From Candidatus Gastranaerophilales bacterium (GTDB taxonomy: Bacteria; Cyanobacteriota; Vampirovibrionia; Gastranaerophilales; Gastranaerophilaceae): a stretch of 6,625 bases of DNA. Numbering within the stretch: the first letter of the stretch is position 1; each line of letters begins with the position of its first letter. The stretch spans positions 1 to 6,625 of the forward strand of contig CALUTA010000083.1 of assembly GCA_944323585.1 (NCBI GenBank), written 5' to 3'. The notes under the pieces were generated by a model that was not told the origin of the DNA, searched no databases, and saw nothing but the letters and a program-made list of their open reading frames with translations. A program made the position numbers and the translations under genes. Below, in pieces: positions 1 to 5,237 of the stretch.

Positions 1-8
1 CGCGTAAT

Positions 9-39
9 AAAAAAGACTTCTCTTCCGGAGTCTTTTTTT
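9..39. terminator. Bidirectional rho-independent terminator
   Basis: AAAAAAGACT (9-18) pairs with AGTCTTTTTT (29-38); a U·G and a C-G pair extend the stem inward, leaving a small loop. The plus strand ends in a seven-T run and the minus strand in a six-T run, so it could stop transcription either way. It is about 330 bases beyond the stop of the nearest minus-strand gene, so it more likely serves a plus-strand gene left of the window, with readthrough from the right as a second role. Confidence 0.7.
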
Positions 40-104
40 GTTATGGATGGATATATCTCTCCCGACGGAGGTTCTTGCCTCTCGCAAAACAATATATATT
101 TTAA

Positions 105-157
105 AGTCCGATTTGGCAAGTGTATTTTTTAGTCCGTTTTGCTCGGAAGTATTTTTT
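105..157. repeat. Imperfect tandem 26/27-bp direct repeat
   Basis: Copy 1 (105-130) and copy 2 (131-157) both begin AGTCCG followed by an A or T and TTTG, and both end in TATTTTTT, with GTATTTTTT or GTGTATTTTTT at the boundary. The middle of each unit differs. The second copy also provides the left arm of the inverted repeat at 131-249. Confidence 0.55.
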
Positions 158-249
158 GTCATTGCGAGGGCAAAAGCCCGAAGCAATCCAGCTTTTAGCG
201 GTCGGAAGTTAGGTGATTATTTAAAATTCAAAACGGACCAAAACGGACT
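131..249. repeat. 119-bp segment bounded by 11-bp inverted repeats (MITE-like)
   Basis: AGTCCGTTTTG (131-141) is the exact reverse complement of CAAAACGGACT (239-249). The right arm is duplicated in tandem (AAAACGGACC at 230-239, AAAACGGACT at 240-249). A REP-like hairpin sits between the arms. The size, terminal symmetry and lack of coding content suit a small non-autonomous element, but I see no clean target-site duplication. It may be only a repeat-decorated spacer. Confidence 0.4.
159..189. repeat. REP-like dispersed palindrome (TCATTGCGAG...GAAGCAATCC class)
   Basis: ATTGC (161-165) pairs with GCAAT (183-187) and GGGC (168-171) with GCCC (176-179) around an AAAA loop, with a small GA/GAA internal loop. 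This matches the widespread bacterial dispersed repeat whose spurious translations read like HCEERSDEAIQ or ARRRSNP. Copies normally occur many times per genome in intergenic DNA. The outer arms match the known pattern well; the inner stem varies between genomes. Confidence 0.7.
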
Positions 250-369
250 TTTATTGGTCTGAAAAGTTATCAAATTTTTATCAAAATGCCAAATTTACCC
301 GTGAACACAAGCATGTTCATAGTCCAATTTGAAATTTTACGTTATTGACCAAGTATACCCAATCTATAT

Positions 370-990
370 TTACACACTGCTTTCAGGAATAAAATAATGT
401 CCCTTCATCACAACTTCACCAGTATCCTTTTTGATTATTGCGGGTGCAGTCATATCAAAATTTTCTATTGCAGCCTTTTCGACATTATAATATCTTTCAA
501 AATTCAAATCTTTTGGTTTTATATCAGCGAACTTAAAACCTGCTGTATTAAGCGTTTTTGAAAGTTGTTTTCTGATATATTTCACAGCTTCAGGTCCAAA
601 GTCATCACATTCAATATACAATTTTTGACAAAATTTTAACATCACATCCAAGTTAGCGTTTTGGCTATCCAAAACTTTCGGTAATTTAGCAAGAAGCTCT
701 TCCAACTTTGCTTCTACACCTTGCAATTTTGTTTCTGCGGTTGTTGCTCTTGCAACTGCCTCTTCAAGCTCTTTCCCTTTGCCTGTAAGCTTATTCAAGT
801 GTTTACCTTTGCAAATAAGAACATCTGCCATCCCAAGTACGCCAATAGTTGCAAGCGAACCTAAAATAACATTAGGTGCTGTAAAATATTTTTTCACTGA
901 TGTTTCTTTTGATTCGCTATTATTTTCTGTTTGCGCTGTAAAATGAAATTGGTTTACGCCTGATAAATTTACTTTTTCTACACTTGACAT
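370..990 (-). CDS. Membrane-anchored coiled-coil protein with GrpE-like C-terminal half
   Basis: This 206-residue protein has four parts: a polar N-terminal leader with FHFTA at 15-19; one hydrophobic segment at about 39-60 (VILGSLATIGVLGMADVLIC); a heptad-like K/E/L coiled coil at about 66-105; and a C-terminal domain at about 105-206. The order LPKVLD (103-108), a KQLSKTLNTAGF-type helix (141-152), and a short strand-rich end with TGEVVMKGHYFIP (190-202) recalls GrpE, the DnaK nucleotide exchange factor. Ordinary GrpE is soluble, so a membrane anchor would be unusual. The resemblance is from pattern only and no single residue proves it. The ATG at 990 has only a weak AGG about ten bases upstream, but the reading frame is convincing. 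It appears monocistronic. The function is otherwise unknown. Confidence 0.8.
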   Translation of the reverse strand: MSSVEKVNLSGVNQFHFTAQTENNSESKETSVKKYFTAPNVILGSLATIGVLGMADVLICKGKHLNKLTGKGKELEEAVARATTAETKLQGVEAKLEELLAKLPKVLDSQNANLDVMLKFCQKLYIECDDFGPEAVKYIRKQLSKTLNTAGFKFADIKPKDLNFERYYNVEKAAIENFDMTAPAIIKKDTGEVVMKGHYFIPESSV

Positions 991-1019
991 CGTTATAACC
1001 TACTAATTTGAACACTTAT

Positions 1020-1025
1020 ATTATA
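1020..1025 (-). promoter_or_regulatory. Candidate -10 box for the 206-residue gene
   Basis: The minus strand reads a perfect TATAAT about 30 bases upstream of the ATG at 990, within an AT-rich run. No good -35 hexamer lies at the usual distance, so the promoter may depend on an activator or on upstream A-tracts. AATCAAAC-type boxes lie just upstream. Confidence 0.4.
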
Positions 1026-1050
1026 TAAAACACAAACACAATTTTTTTTT

Positions 1051-1118
1051 GTTTGATTATAAATTAAATATGTAGATATGTTAAGAGTAATCAAACTCCT
1101 TGTTAAAAATAATCAAAC
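1051..1118. promoter_or_regulatory. Three AATCAAAC boxes, candidate operator cluster
   Basis: GTTTGATTAT (1051-1060) is the exact reverse complement of ATAATCAAAC (1109-1118). A third copy, GTAATCAAAC, lies at 1087-1096. The two same-orientation copies start 22 bp apart, about two helical turns, as expected for proteins binding one face of DNA. The cluster lies upstream of the -10 box at 1020-1025. The binding factor is unknown, and the sequence is AT-rich, so chance is possible. Confidence 0.4.
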
Positions 1119-1218
1119 CGACTGTTCATTTACAACAATACTTAATTGTTTTGCCCGGCAGAGTCTCCACGCATAATAATAAAGAGTTGTGCTCAGGAAC
1201 TTTTTGGACTGACTGTGA

Positions 1219-2037
1219 TTAATTCAAGTCCAGCATATCTCCAAGAATTCTGTCGTATTTTGGAGTCGAAAATTTCATATATCCGCTCGCCGGTGTAAAT
1301 GTCATTTCGCCAAAGTAAATCTTGCCGTTTATATTATGAAGGTCAACACGCACAAATTTAAAATCTTTTGACAGTTTTCGTGCTATTTCAAGCATTTTGT
1401 CAAAATTTTGCGGAGGCAAAACAGTTTCTGTATGCAGGTTTCCGCCGTAATTGAAGTGAAGATTATTCCATTTTGTATCAAACATTGTGCAGCAAATATT
1501 TCGGGTTCGTTTGCCGGACGCAAAAAGAATTAACTTAGGTTCGCCGTTAAAACAGAAAAATAAATATTCAAAAAGTTCATTTGTATTTTTGATGTATTCT
1601 TCGGTAAAAATCAGCGGTTTTATTTTATCATATTGCATTTCATAACCGCTTTTATAGGCATAATTTATTTTGAGAAAATTATTAAACAGTTCCGGATAAT
1701 TGTCCTCCGGGATTGCACCTTCAATCACAAGCCTTTGCATTTTGCATCCGTGGTTTGTTTTTATCACATACTCTTGCGGAAGTTTTTTAAAGTCAATATC
1801 TTCATATTTTTCGTAAACTCCGTAGATTTTTTTTAGGTATTCTTCACCTATTTGCTCTTTTATCCAATCTCTTACAAGAATTTTGTCAGCCAGCTGAGTT
1901 TTAATCGGGGTGCAATCGTAAACTTTCAGCCATTGAATTTTTTCTGTAAACAATTTCGGATTGTTGAAATTTATAAAACGGCCTTTTCTAAAAAAATACT
2001 TCCAAAAAATTTTTCTTTTAAGTTCTTCTCTGTTCAT
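1219..2037 (-). CDS. TupA-like ATP-grasp protein (surface polysaccharide modification)
   Basis: This 272-residue protein fits the TupA-like ATP-grasp family (teichuronopeptide-synthesis type), usually found in capsule or cell-wall polysaccharide loci and thought to ligate an amino acid or acidic group to a sugar polymer in the cytoplasm. Family marks are NPKLFTEKIQWLKVYD (26-41), LADKILVRDWI (49-59), VIKTNHG (91-97), EYLFFCFNGEPKL (157-169) and the metal/ATP end VRVDLHNINGKIYFGEMTF (229-247), where D232 and E244 are likely metal ligands. Two departures are seen: the usual DYKFF is EYLFF, and the stretch after TNHG is CKM instead of a G/S-rich loop. Length is normal. The ATG at 2037 has no Shine-Dalgarno, and a TAG five codons upstream blocks extension in frame. 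No other glycan genes are visible, so the substrate is unknown. Confidence 0.85.
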   Translation of the reverse strand: MNREELKRKIFWKYFFRKGRFINFNNPKLFTEKIQWLKVYDCTPIKTQLADKILVRDWIKEQIGEEYLKKIYGVYEKYEDIDFKKLPQEYVIKTNHGCKMQRLVIEGAIPEDNYPELFNNFLKINYAYKSGYEMQYDKIKPLIFTEEYIKNTNELFEYLFFCFNGEPKLILFASGKRTRNICCTMFDTKWNNLHFNYGGNLHTETVLPPQNFDKMLEIARKLSKDFKFVRVDLHNINGKIYFGEMTFTPASGYMKFSTPKYDRILGDMLDLN

Positions 2038-2107
2038 AAACTTTTTTAGAAACTAAAAACTTCTTCGCTGTATTGTAAGATTCTTCGGCTTTAGCCTCAA
2101 AAGCCAT
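2018..2107 (-). CDS. Possible 29-codon leader ORF overlapping the ATP-grasp gene start
   Basis: An ATG at 2107 opens a 29-residue frame beginning MAFEAKAEESYNTAKK and ending TAA at 2018-2020, about 17 bases inside the ATP-grasp gene. Its A/E/K-rich composition looks protein-like and helical. No clear Shine-Dalgarno precedes it (only AGAAG). It could be a coupling peptide for the next gene, which lacks its own ribosome site. It could also be that gene's true N-terminus, separated by a one-base change in the six-A run at 2042-2047. It may also be chance. Confidence 0.3.
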   Translation of the reverse strand: MAFEAKAEESYNTAKKFLVSKKVYEQRRT

Positions 2108-2142
2108 ACTGCTTCTGATTTTATTGTCAAATTGATTAGATT

Positions 2143-2173
2143 AAAAAAGGGCATTAACAAAATTAATGCCCTT
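2143..2173 (-). terminator. Rho-independent terminator of the 104-residue gene
   Basis: A perfect 11-bp stem, AAGGGCATTAA (2147-2157) with TTAATGCCCTT (2163-2173), closes a CAAAA loop. On the minus strand the stem runs into six T's (2148-2143). It starts nine bases after the stop codon at 2182, an ideal position. It also separates this unit from the ATP-grasp gene, which must have its own promoter or rely on readthrough. Confidence 0.9.
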
Positions 2174-2181
2174 AAATTTTA

Positions 2182-2496
2182 TTATTGAACCGGTACGAAC
2201 CAGTATCCGTCAAGCGGATTGCCTGTATCTTCAATCAAAATGCCATCCGGATCATTCGGGTATGTTGTTTCGAAAATTGTACCGTCCGGAATATCAGGAT
2301 TGCCATTTATTTCAAACTGATTATTGCCAAGATATTCTGCTGTTCCTCCGTTTTCAGGAAGCGTAAACTCTTGCCCTACCTGAACATCAGCCGGAACATC
2401 CATAACATCTTGTTCGTTTCCGCCCTGACCCGGATTTTGTTCCTGTCCGCCTTCTCCCGGTCTATTCTGTGATGTTTGATCCTGTGCTGTTGACAT
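2182..2496 (-). CDS. Small, very acidic protein of unknown function
   Basis: I do not recognise this 104-residue protein. Residues 1-30 are low-complexity G/Q/N/E/P sequence; residues 38-104 look like a small folded or strand-rich part rich in N, G, P and D. It has 19 acidic residues against one Arg (R12), and no Lys, His or Cys. There is no signal peptide or membrane segment. The C-terminus ILIEDTGNPLDGYWFVP (86-102) echoes IIKKDTGEVVMKGHYFIP of the 206-residue protein. The ATG at 2496 follows a strong AAGGAG with a seven-base spacer. Its own promoter, 5' leader and terminator make it a single-gene unit. It may be an abundant regulated cytoplasmic protein; an immunity or partner role for the large protein upstream is only a guess. 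Confidence 0.8.
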   Translation of the reverse strand: MSTAQDQTSQNRPGEGGQEQNPGQGGNEQDVMDVPADVQVGQEFTLPENGGTAEYLGNNQFEINGNPDIPDGTIFETTYPNDPDGILIEDTGNPLDGYWFVPVQ

Positions 2497-2501
2497 AGCT
2501 A

Positions 2502-2545
2502 TTCTCCTTTCTTTAATTACATTTTTTAGTTTAAAGAAAGGAAAA
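2502..2545 (-). promoter_or_regulatory. Stem sequestering the Shine-Dalgarno of the 104-residue gene
   Basis: TCCTTTCTTTAA (plus strand 2505-2516) and TTAAAGAAAGGA (2531-2542) are a perfect 12-bp inverted repeat. In the minus-strand RNA the pairing extends through one G·U and two A-U pairs to 15 bp (2502-2516 with 2531-2545), with a 14-base loop. The Shine-Dalgarno AAGGAG (2509-2504) lies wholly inside the stem, and the start codon is five bases beyond it. Such a stem would keep the gene off unless opened. Confidence 0.6.
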
Positions 2546-2547
2546 TT

Positions 2548-2571
2548 TTATGTAAAGCACCGCCACCCCAT
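2548..2571 (-). CDS. Possible seven-residue leader peptide (MGWRCFT)
   Basis: In the leader RNA an ATG at 2571 is followed by GGG TGG CGG TGC TTT ACA and a TAA at 2550-2548. AGGA sequences from the TAGGA repeat lie four and nine bases before the ATG and could act as Shine-Dalgarno sites. The stop is two bases before the stem that hides the main ribosome site, so a ribosome paused here could open that stem. Too short to prove from sequence. Confidence 0.3.
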   Translation of the reverse strand: MGWRCFT

Positions 2572-2590
2572 CCTATCCTATCCTATCCTA
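2571..2590. repeat. Pentanucleotide tandem repeat (TCCTA)x4
   Basis: Four perfect TCCTA units; the minus strand reads TAGGA four times. It starts about seven bases downstream of the -10 box, so it would lie at the very 5' end of the RNA of the 104-residue gene. Such repeats can change copy number by slippage. Each unit also carries an AGGA ribosome-site-like core. Confidence 0.9.
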
Positions 2591-2596
2591 TGAGGG

Positions 2597-2602
2597 ATTA
2601 TA
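2597..2602 (-). promoter_or_regulatory. Candidate -10 box for the 104-residue gene
   Basis: The minus strand reads GCTATAATCC, with a perfect TATAAT. The matching -35 region is poor (ATTTAA or similar). A perfect 11-base palindrome, CTGAATTTCAG (2604-2614), abuts the box on its upstream side and could be an operator. This start would give a leader of about 94 bases containing the repeat, mini-ORF and hairpin. Confidence 0.5.
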
Positions 2603-2708
2603 GCTGAATTTCAGAGGTTTTAAATTCTTTTTTACAAATCTTTACATTTAATAATATTTCAATATTTTGCAACATTTTTGTGCGGTTTAAACCGGCATTA
2701 AATTTTCT

Positions 2709-5048
2709 TTAGTGCAAACCTTTGTCTGAAAATACATCAAAATAATAATCTTTTTCTGAGGCAAATAATCTGTCATCATGGTTTACAAGTTTTAATTCCA
2801 TCCTGTATTCAAGAGCTTTATTATTTTTGGTTATCTTTTTTATTCCTGAAGTGCCCCAGTCTCCGCTTACGTTCGTTAAGGCTTTTTCAAACGCATACAT
2901 AAATTCCAGACATCCCGGAAACATATATTTGTCAAGAATCTGCTTTTTTGCCTTTGAACTTATCGTTGCTTCGGTTGAATCAGTATCATTCAATTCAACT
3001 TTTGAAGTCGTATCTGTGTTTATATAATCATTTTCAATTATGTTTTTTAGAATATATTTCTCCACACTGTCTTTAATATTAAAATTATCTATATATGACT
3101 GAAGATGGGATTTTTCATATGCACCGAGTTCTTTATATTCACTGTATTTGCACAAATATTTTATTGCATCATCTGCTGAATCGGAACGCTCTATAATATT
3201 TTTAATTAAATCTTTTTCTTTTCCTTCCAGATAATCGTAACTTTGCGGAGCATTCATTACAATTGAAGAATTAACGAGAAACCGTCCGGCATTTTGTTCC
3301 TCTATTCCGCCGTCGGGTGTTCTTGCATAGGCCAGAGCTTTTTGGAAAATTTCACTGTTCGGATCTGCTGATTTGTAGGATTTGTATGTGTCCCAATTCT
3401 TTATTTTTGTTTTAAGAGAATCAACATTCGCCAATTCTGATGATTCTATTGTTTTAATTATAAATTCAGCATTTTCTTCTGCTTCTTCAGAGAGATCCTC
3501 CGGCCTGTATTTAGAACAAATCAGGGCAATTCCGTTCAAATTGTTGGAATATAATTCATTTATTGCATTATCAAATTTTGATTTTAAATACCCCAACTTA
3601 ACAGCCTGTTCTTGCTGTAAGCGTAACGCCTCAACTATTTTCTGTTTTTCGGCTTCATTTATTTTTTCGGTTTCAGAGGGGCGCAGATTTTCTTCCTGAA
3701 TAAGTTTTACTGCCGATTTTTCAGAAATTTGGCCGTCTTTTACCTGATCAAGAATACGAAGAAATCTTATTATCGACTTTTTATCACCCGGAGCAAATTT
3801 ACAGGAATCAAATGCAACAATACGATTAAAAATATCTTCATTATTTGCTATTTCATTTCCGGCAGATTGTCCAAGACATTCCCGGAGTTTCTCTGTGCTA
3901 AAGTTTTCATAATCCCGTTTCGCTGATTGAATTTGTTTTGCTGTATTTATTATACCCTTTATTCTTTCCGAAGATTTCTCAAATTTATATGCCTTGTCCT
4001 GCAAAGATGAAATGTTTATTGTTGTAAGCCCGTCAGAATATATTATTTCATTCGGCTTTTTACCGTACAAATACTGCTGTCTGAGGACAAAAAGAACATA
4101 ATCATCATAATCGACCGACAAAAGTTTGATATCATTTTCAGTAATATGAACATTTTTATTTTTTCTGAATTGAGGAACTGTTGAAAATGTATTTGTATCC
4201 CGAAGTTTTTCATACTTGGCCAACAAAATGTTCACTGCCGGTTCAAAACATTTTTGATAAACGATATAAGGATTTCTTGCACTGTCCCTAATTATTTCTT
4301 TTACATTCCTGTCACACAGAGTGTAAACACCTTCTGTATCTTTCTGGCGCATCATTTTGTCCATTGCTTCATAAAACTCACGGGTCAAACCGGAAACTAT
4401 TTTTTCTGCGACCACATCCTCTGGTTTTGACGGAATTTTTATTTTTGGATATTTTTCACTCAATTCCTCTGTATCTGTTATTTGGGTCAAACCCTCATAA
4501 TAATCCTGATAAACTTTGTCCAGATTAAAATTGTCGTTTATTACTGCTGTTTTAAACCTGTTCACCAAAACTGTATCAATATTAGGATCTAAAGGTTTTG
4601 GAGGCTTAAACGGTTCAAACCTGGTCAAATTTTTTTGCATCATGTTGAATTGTTTTTCCAGACTGATTAAATATTGCAGTTTCTCTGCATTTGTTAACAA
4701 GGTTGAATTCTTCAGATCTTCCGCTTTTTTTAACAATGCCTGAAGCCTTTGTTGTTTCTGCATCATCTGTGTCATAATATGCGATTCATACAATTGCATA
4801 AGGTCTAAAGCATCTATATCTGCAACCAGCAAATCATCAAATAATTTTAAAAGTTTTTGGGTACTATCTTCAGGATTGACGTTCTTCTTATTTCCATCAG
4901 TTCTGCCTGAAAAAGAAATATATGGATGATAATAGACTTGTACATCTCCGGCTTGTACTTCCGAACATTCTGACTGCTTAGATTGGCTAATCTTTGCTGC
5001 ATATGGTAATGGGGTATATGTCTTTAATCTTATTGCTGTTATCTGCAT
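2709..5048 (-). CDS. Large lineage-specific helical protein with SFSG leader
   Basis: I do not recognise a named family for this 779-residue protein. Residues 1-50 are a polar leader ending YISFSGR (43-49). Residues 63-145 are helical and Q/K/L-rich (MTQMMQKQQRLQALLKK), probably coiled coil, followed by a proline-rich hinge FEPFKPPKPLDP (144-155). The rest to about 680 is helical, with a long E/K/Q helix near 455-500 and a charged region at 515-560. An acidic, T/S-rich linker lies at about 674-697. The last 80 residues form a compact end with helix LEFMYAFEKAL (714-723) and strands EYRMELKL, YYFDVF and KGLH. No signal peptide or membrane segment is seen. The ATG follows GGAG with a five-base spacer. 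It has no operon partner. The order of the final elements recalls RelE/ParE toxins, at low confidence. Confidence 0.85.
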   Translation of the reverse strand: MQITAIRLKTYTPLPYAAKISQSKQSECSEVQAGDVQVYYHPYISFSGRTDGNKKNVNPEDSTQKLLKLFDDLLVADIDALDLMQLYESHIMTQMMQKQQRLQALLKKAEDLKNSTLLTNAEKLQYLISLEKQFNMMQKNLTRFEPFKPPKPLDPNIDTVLVNRFKTAVINDNFNLDKVYQDYYEGLTQITDTEELSEKYPKIKIPSKPEDVVAEKIVSGLTREFYEAMDKMMRQKDTEGVYTLCDRNVKEIIRDSARNPYIVYQKCFEPAVNILLAKYEKLRDTNTFSTVPQFRKNKNVHITENDIKLLSVDYDDYVLFVLRQQYLYGKKPNEIIYSDGLTTINISSLQDKAYKFEKSSERIKGIINTAKQIQSAKRDYENFSTEKLRECLGQSAGNEIANNEDIFNRIVAFDSCKFAPGDKKSIIRFLRILDQVKDGQISEKSAVKLIQEENLRPSETEKINEAEKQKIVEALRLQQEQAVKLGYLKSKFDNAINELYSNNLNGIALICSKYRPEDLSEEAEENAEFIIKTIESSELANVDSLKTKIKNWDTYKSYKSADPNSEIFQKALAYARTPDGGIEEQNAGRFLVNSSIVMNAPQSYDYLEGKEKDLIKNIIERSDSADDAIKYLCKYSEYKELGAYEKSHLQSYIDNFNIKDSVEKYILKNIIENDYINTDTTSKVELNDTDSTEATISSKAKKQILDKYMFPGCLEFMYAFEKALTNVSGDWGTSGIKKITKNNKALEYRMELKLVNHDDRLFASEKDYYFDVFSDKGLH

Positions 5049-5053
5049 TTCTA

Positions 5054-5085
5054 CTCCGTTTGAACAAAATTTGTAATTTTGGTTC
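5054..5085 (-). promoter_or_regulatory. Ribosome site and adjoining hairpin of the 779-residue gene
   Basis: GGAG (5057-5054) is five bases before the ATG. Four bases upstream of it, GAACAAAATT (5062-5071) pairs with AATTTTG plus TTC (5075-5085) with one bulged base and a three-base loop. The hairpin leaves the Shine-Dalgarno free, so it could be a 5' stabilising structure rather than a switch. Its AT content makes its stability modest. Confidence 0.45.
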
Positions 5086-5139
5086 TTTTAAAAGGTAAAT
5101 GTTTTATTTAATTACTATTTATTGCATTATTTATTTTAG

Positions 5140-5158
5140 TACAAACTGACAATTTGTA
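5140..5158 (-). promoter_or_regulatory. Possible promoter/operator region of the 779-residue gene
   Basis: The minus strand reads TTGTCA (5152-5147), a fair -35 hexamer, followed by AT-rich sequence with imperfect -10 candidates such as AATAAT. The -35 lies inside the dyad TACAAA-N7-TTTGTA (5140-5158), as an operator might. The exact -10 cannot be chosen. Confidence 0.3.
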
Positions 5159-5173
5159 ACCTTTTAGCAAACC

Positions 5174-5214
5174 AAAAGGCCGAAAATTATATTTTCTTTT
5201 TATAATTCAGGCCT
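5174..5214 (-). terminator. Terminator after the membrane-protein pair
   Basis: On the minus strand AGGCC (5214-5210) pairs with GGCCT (5181-5177), and GAATTATA (5208-5201) with TATAATTTTC (5191-5182) after small bulges. The loop is A-rich, and a short four-T run follows. It begins about 24 bases after the stop codon at 5238. A competing CCTTTT/AAAAGG hairpin (5160-5179) shares its descending arm. The T-run is short, so termination may be partial. Confidence 0.6.
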
Positions 5215-5237
5215 CGTTGGTTGTTAAAATTCGACTG

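Larger units (their letters stand above)
40..369. other. Gene-free, repeat-rich intergenic stretch
   Basis: I see no credible gene here. The stretch carries short direct and inverted AGTCCG-type repeats (105-157 and 230-249), a REP-like hairpin (159-189), and two weak hairpins: 236-259 (GACCAA/TTGGTC) and 302-319 (TGAACA/TGTTCA). Neither weak hairpin is followed by a T-run on the minus strand, so I see no convincing terminator for the gene ending at 370. Confidence 0.6.

Noticed and set aside
38..262. Plus-strand open frame of about 74 codons
   Set aside because: It starts at TTG with no ribosome site and runs through the repeats and the REP-like palindrome; its middle is the typical spurious translation of that repeat class.
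302..319. Hairpin TGAACA/TGTTCA as terminator of the 206-residue gene
   Set aside because: Six base pairs only and no T-run on the minus strand.
1204..1232. TTGGACT/AGTCCAG inverted repeat at the end of the ATP-grasp gene
   Set aside because: It overlaps the stop codon, has a 16-base loop, and is followed by A's on the minus strand, so it is not a terminator; probably incidental.
2125..2130. TTGACA on the minus strand upstream of the ATP-grasp gene as a -35 box
   Set aside because: At 16-18 base spacing only TATGGC or ATGGCT follows, a poor -10, and the ATG of the 29-codon ORF lies there. Kept as unproven.
2681..2697. Palindrome TGCGGTTTAAACCGGCA as terminator of the 779-residue gene
   Set aside because: The stem is short and bulged, and the minus strand continues with CAAAAATG rather than a T-run.
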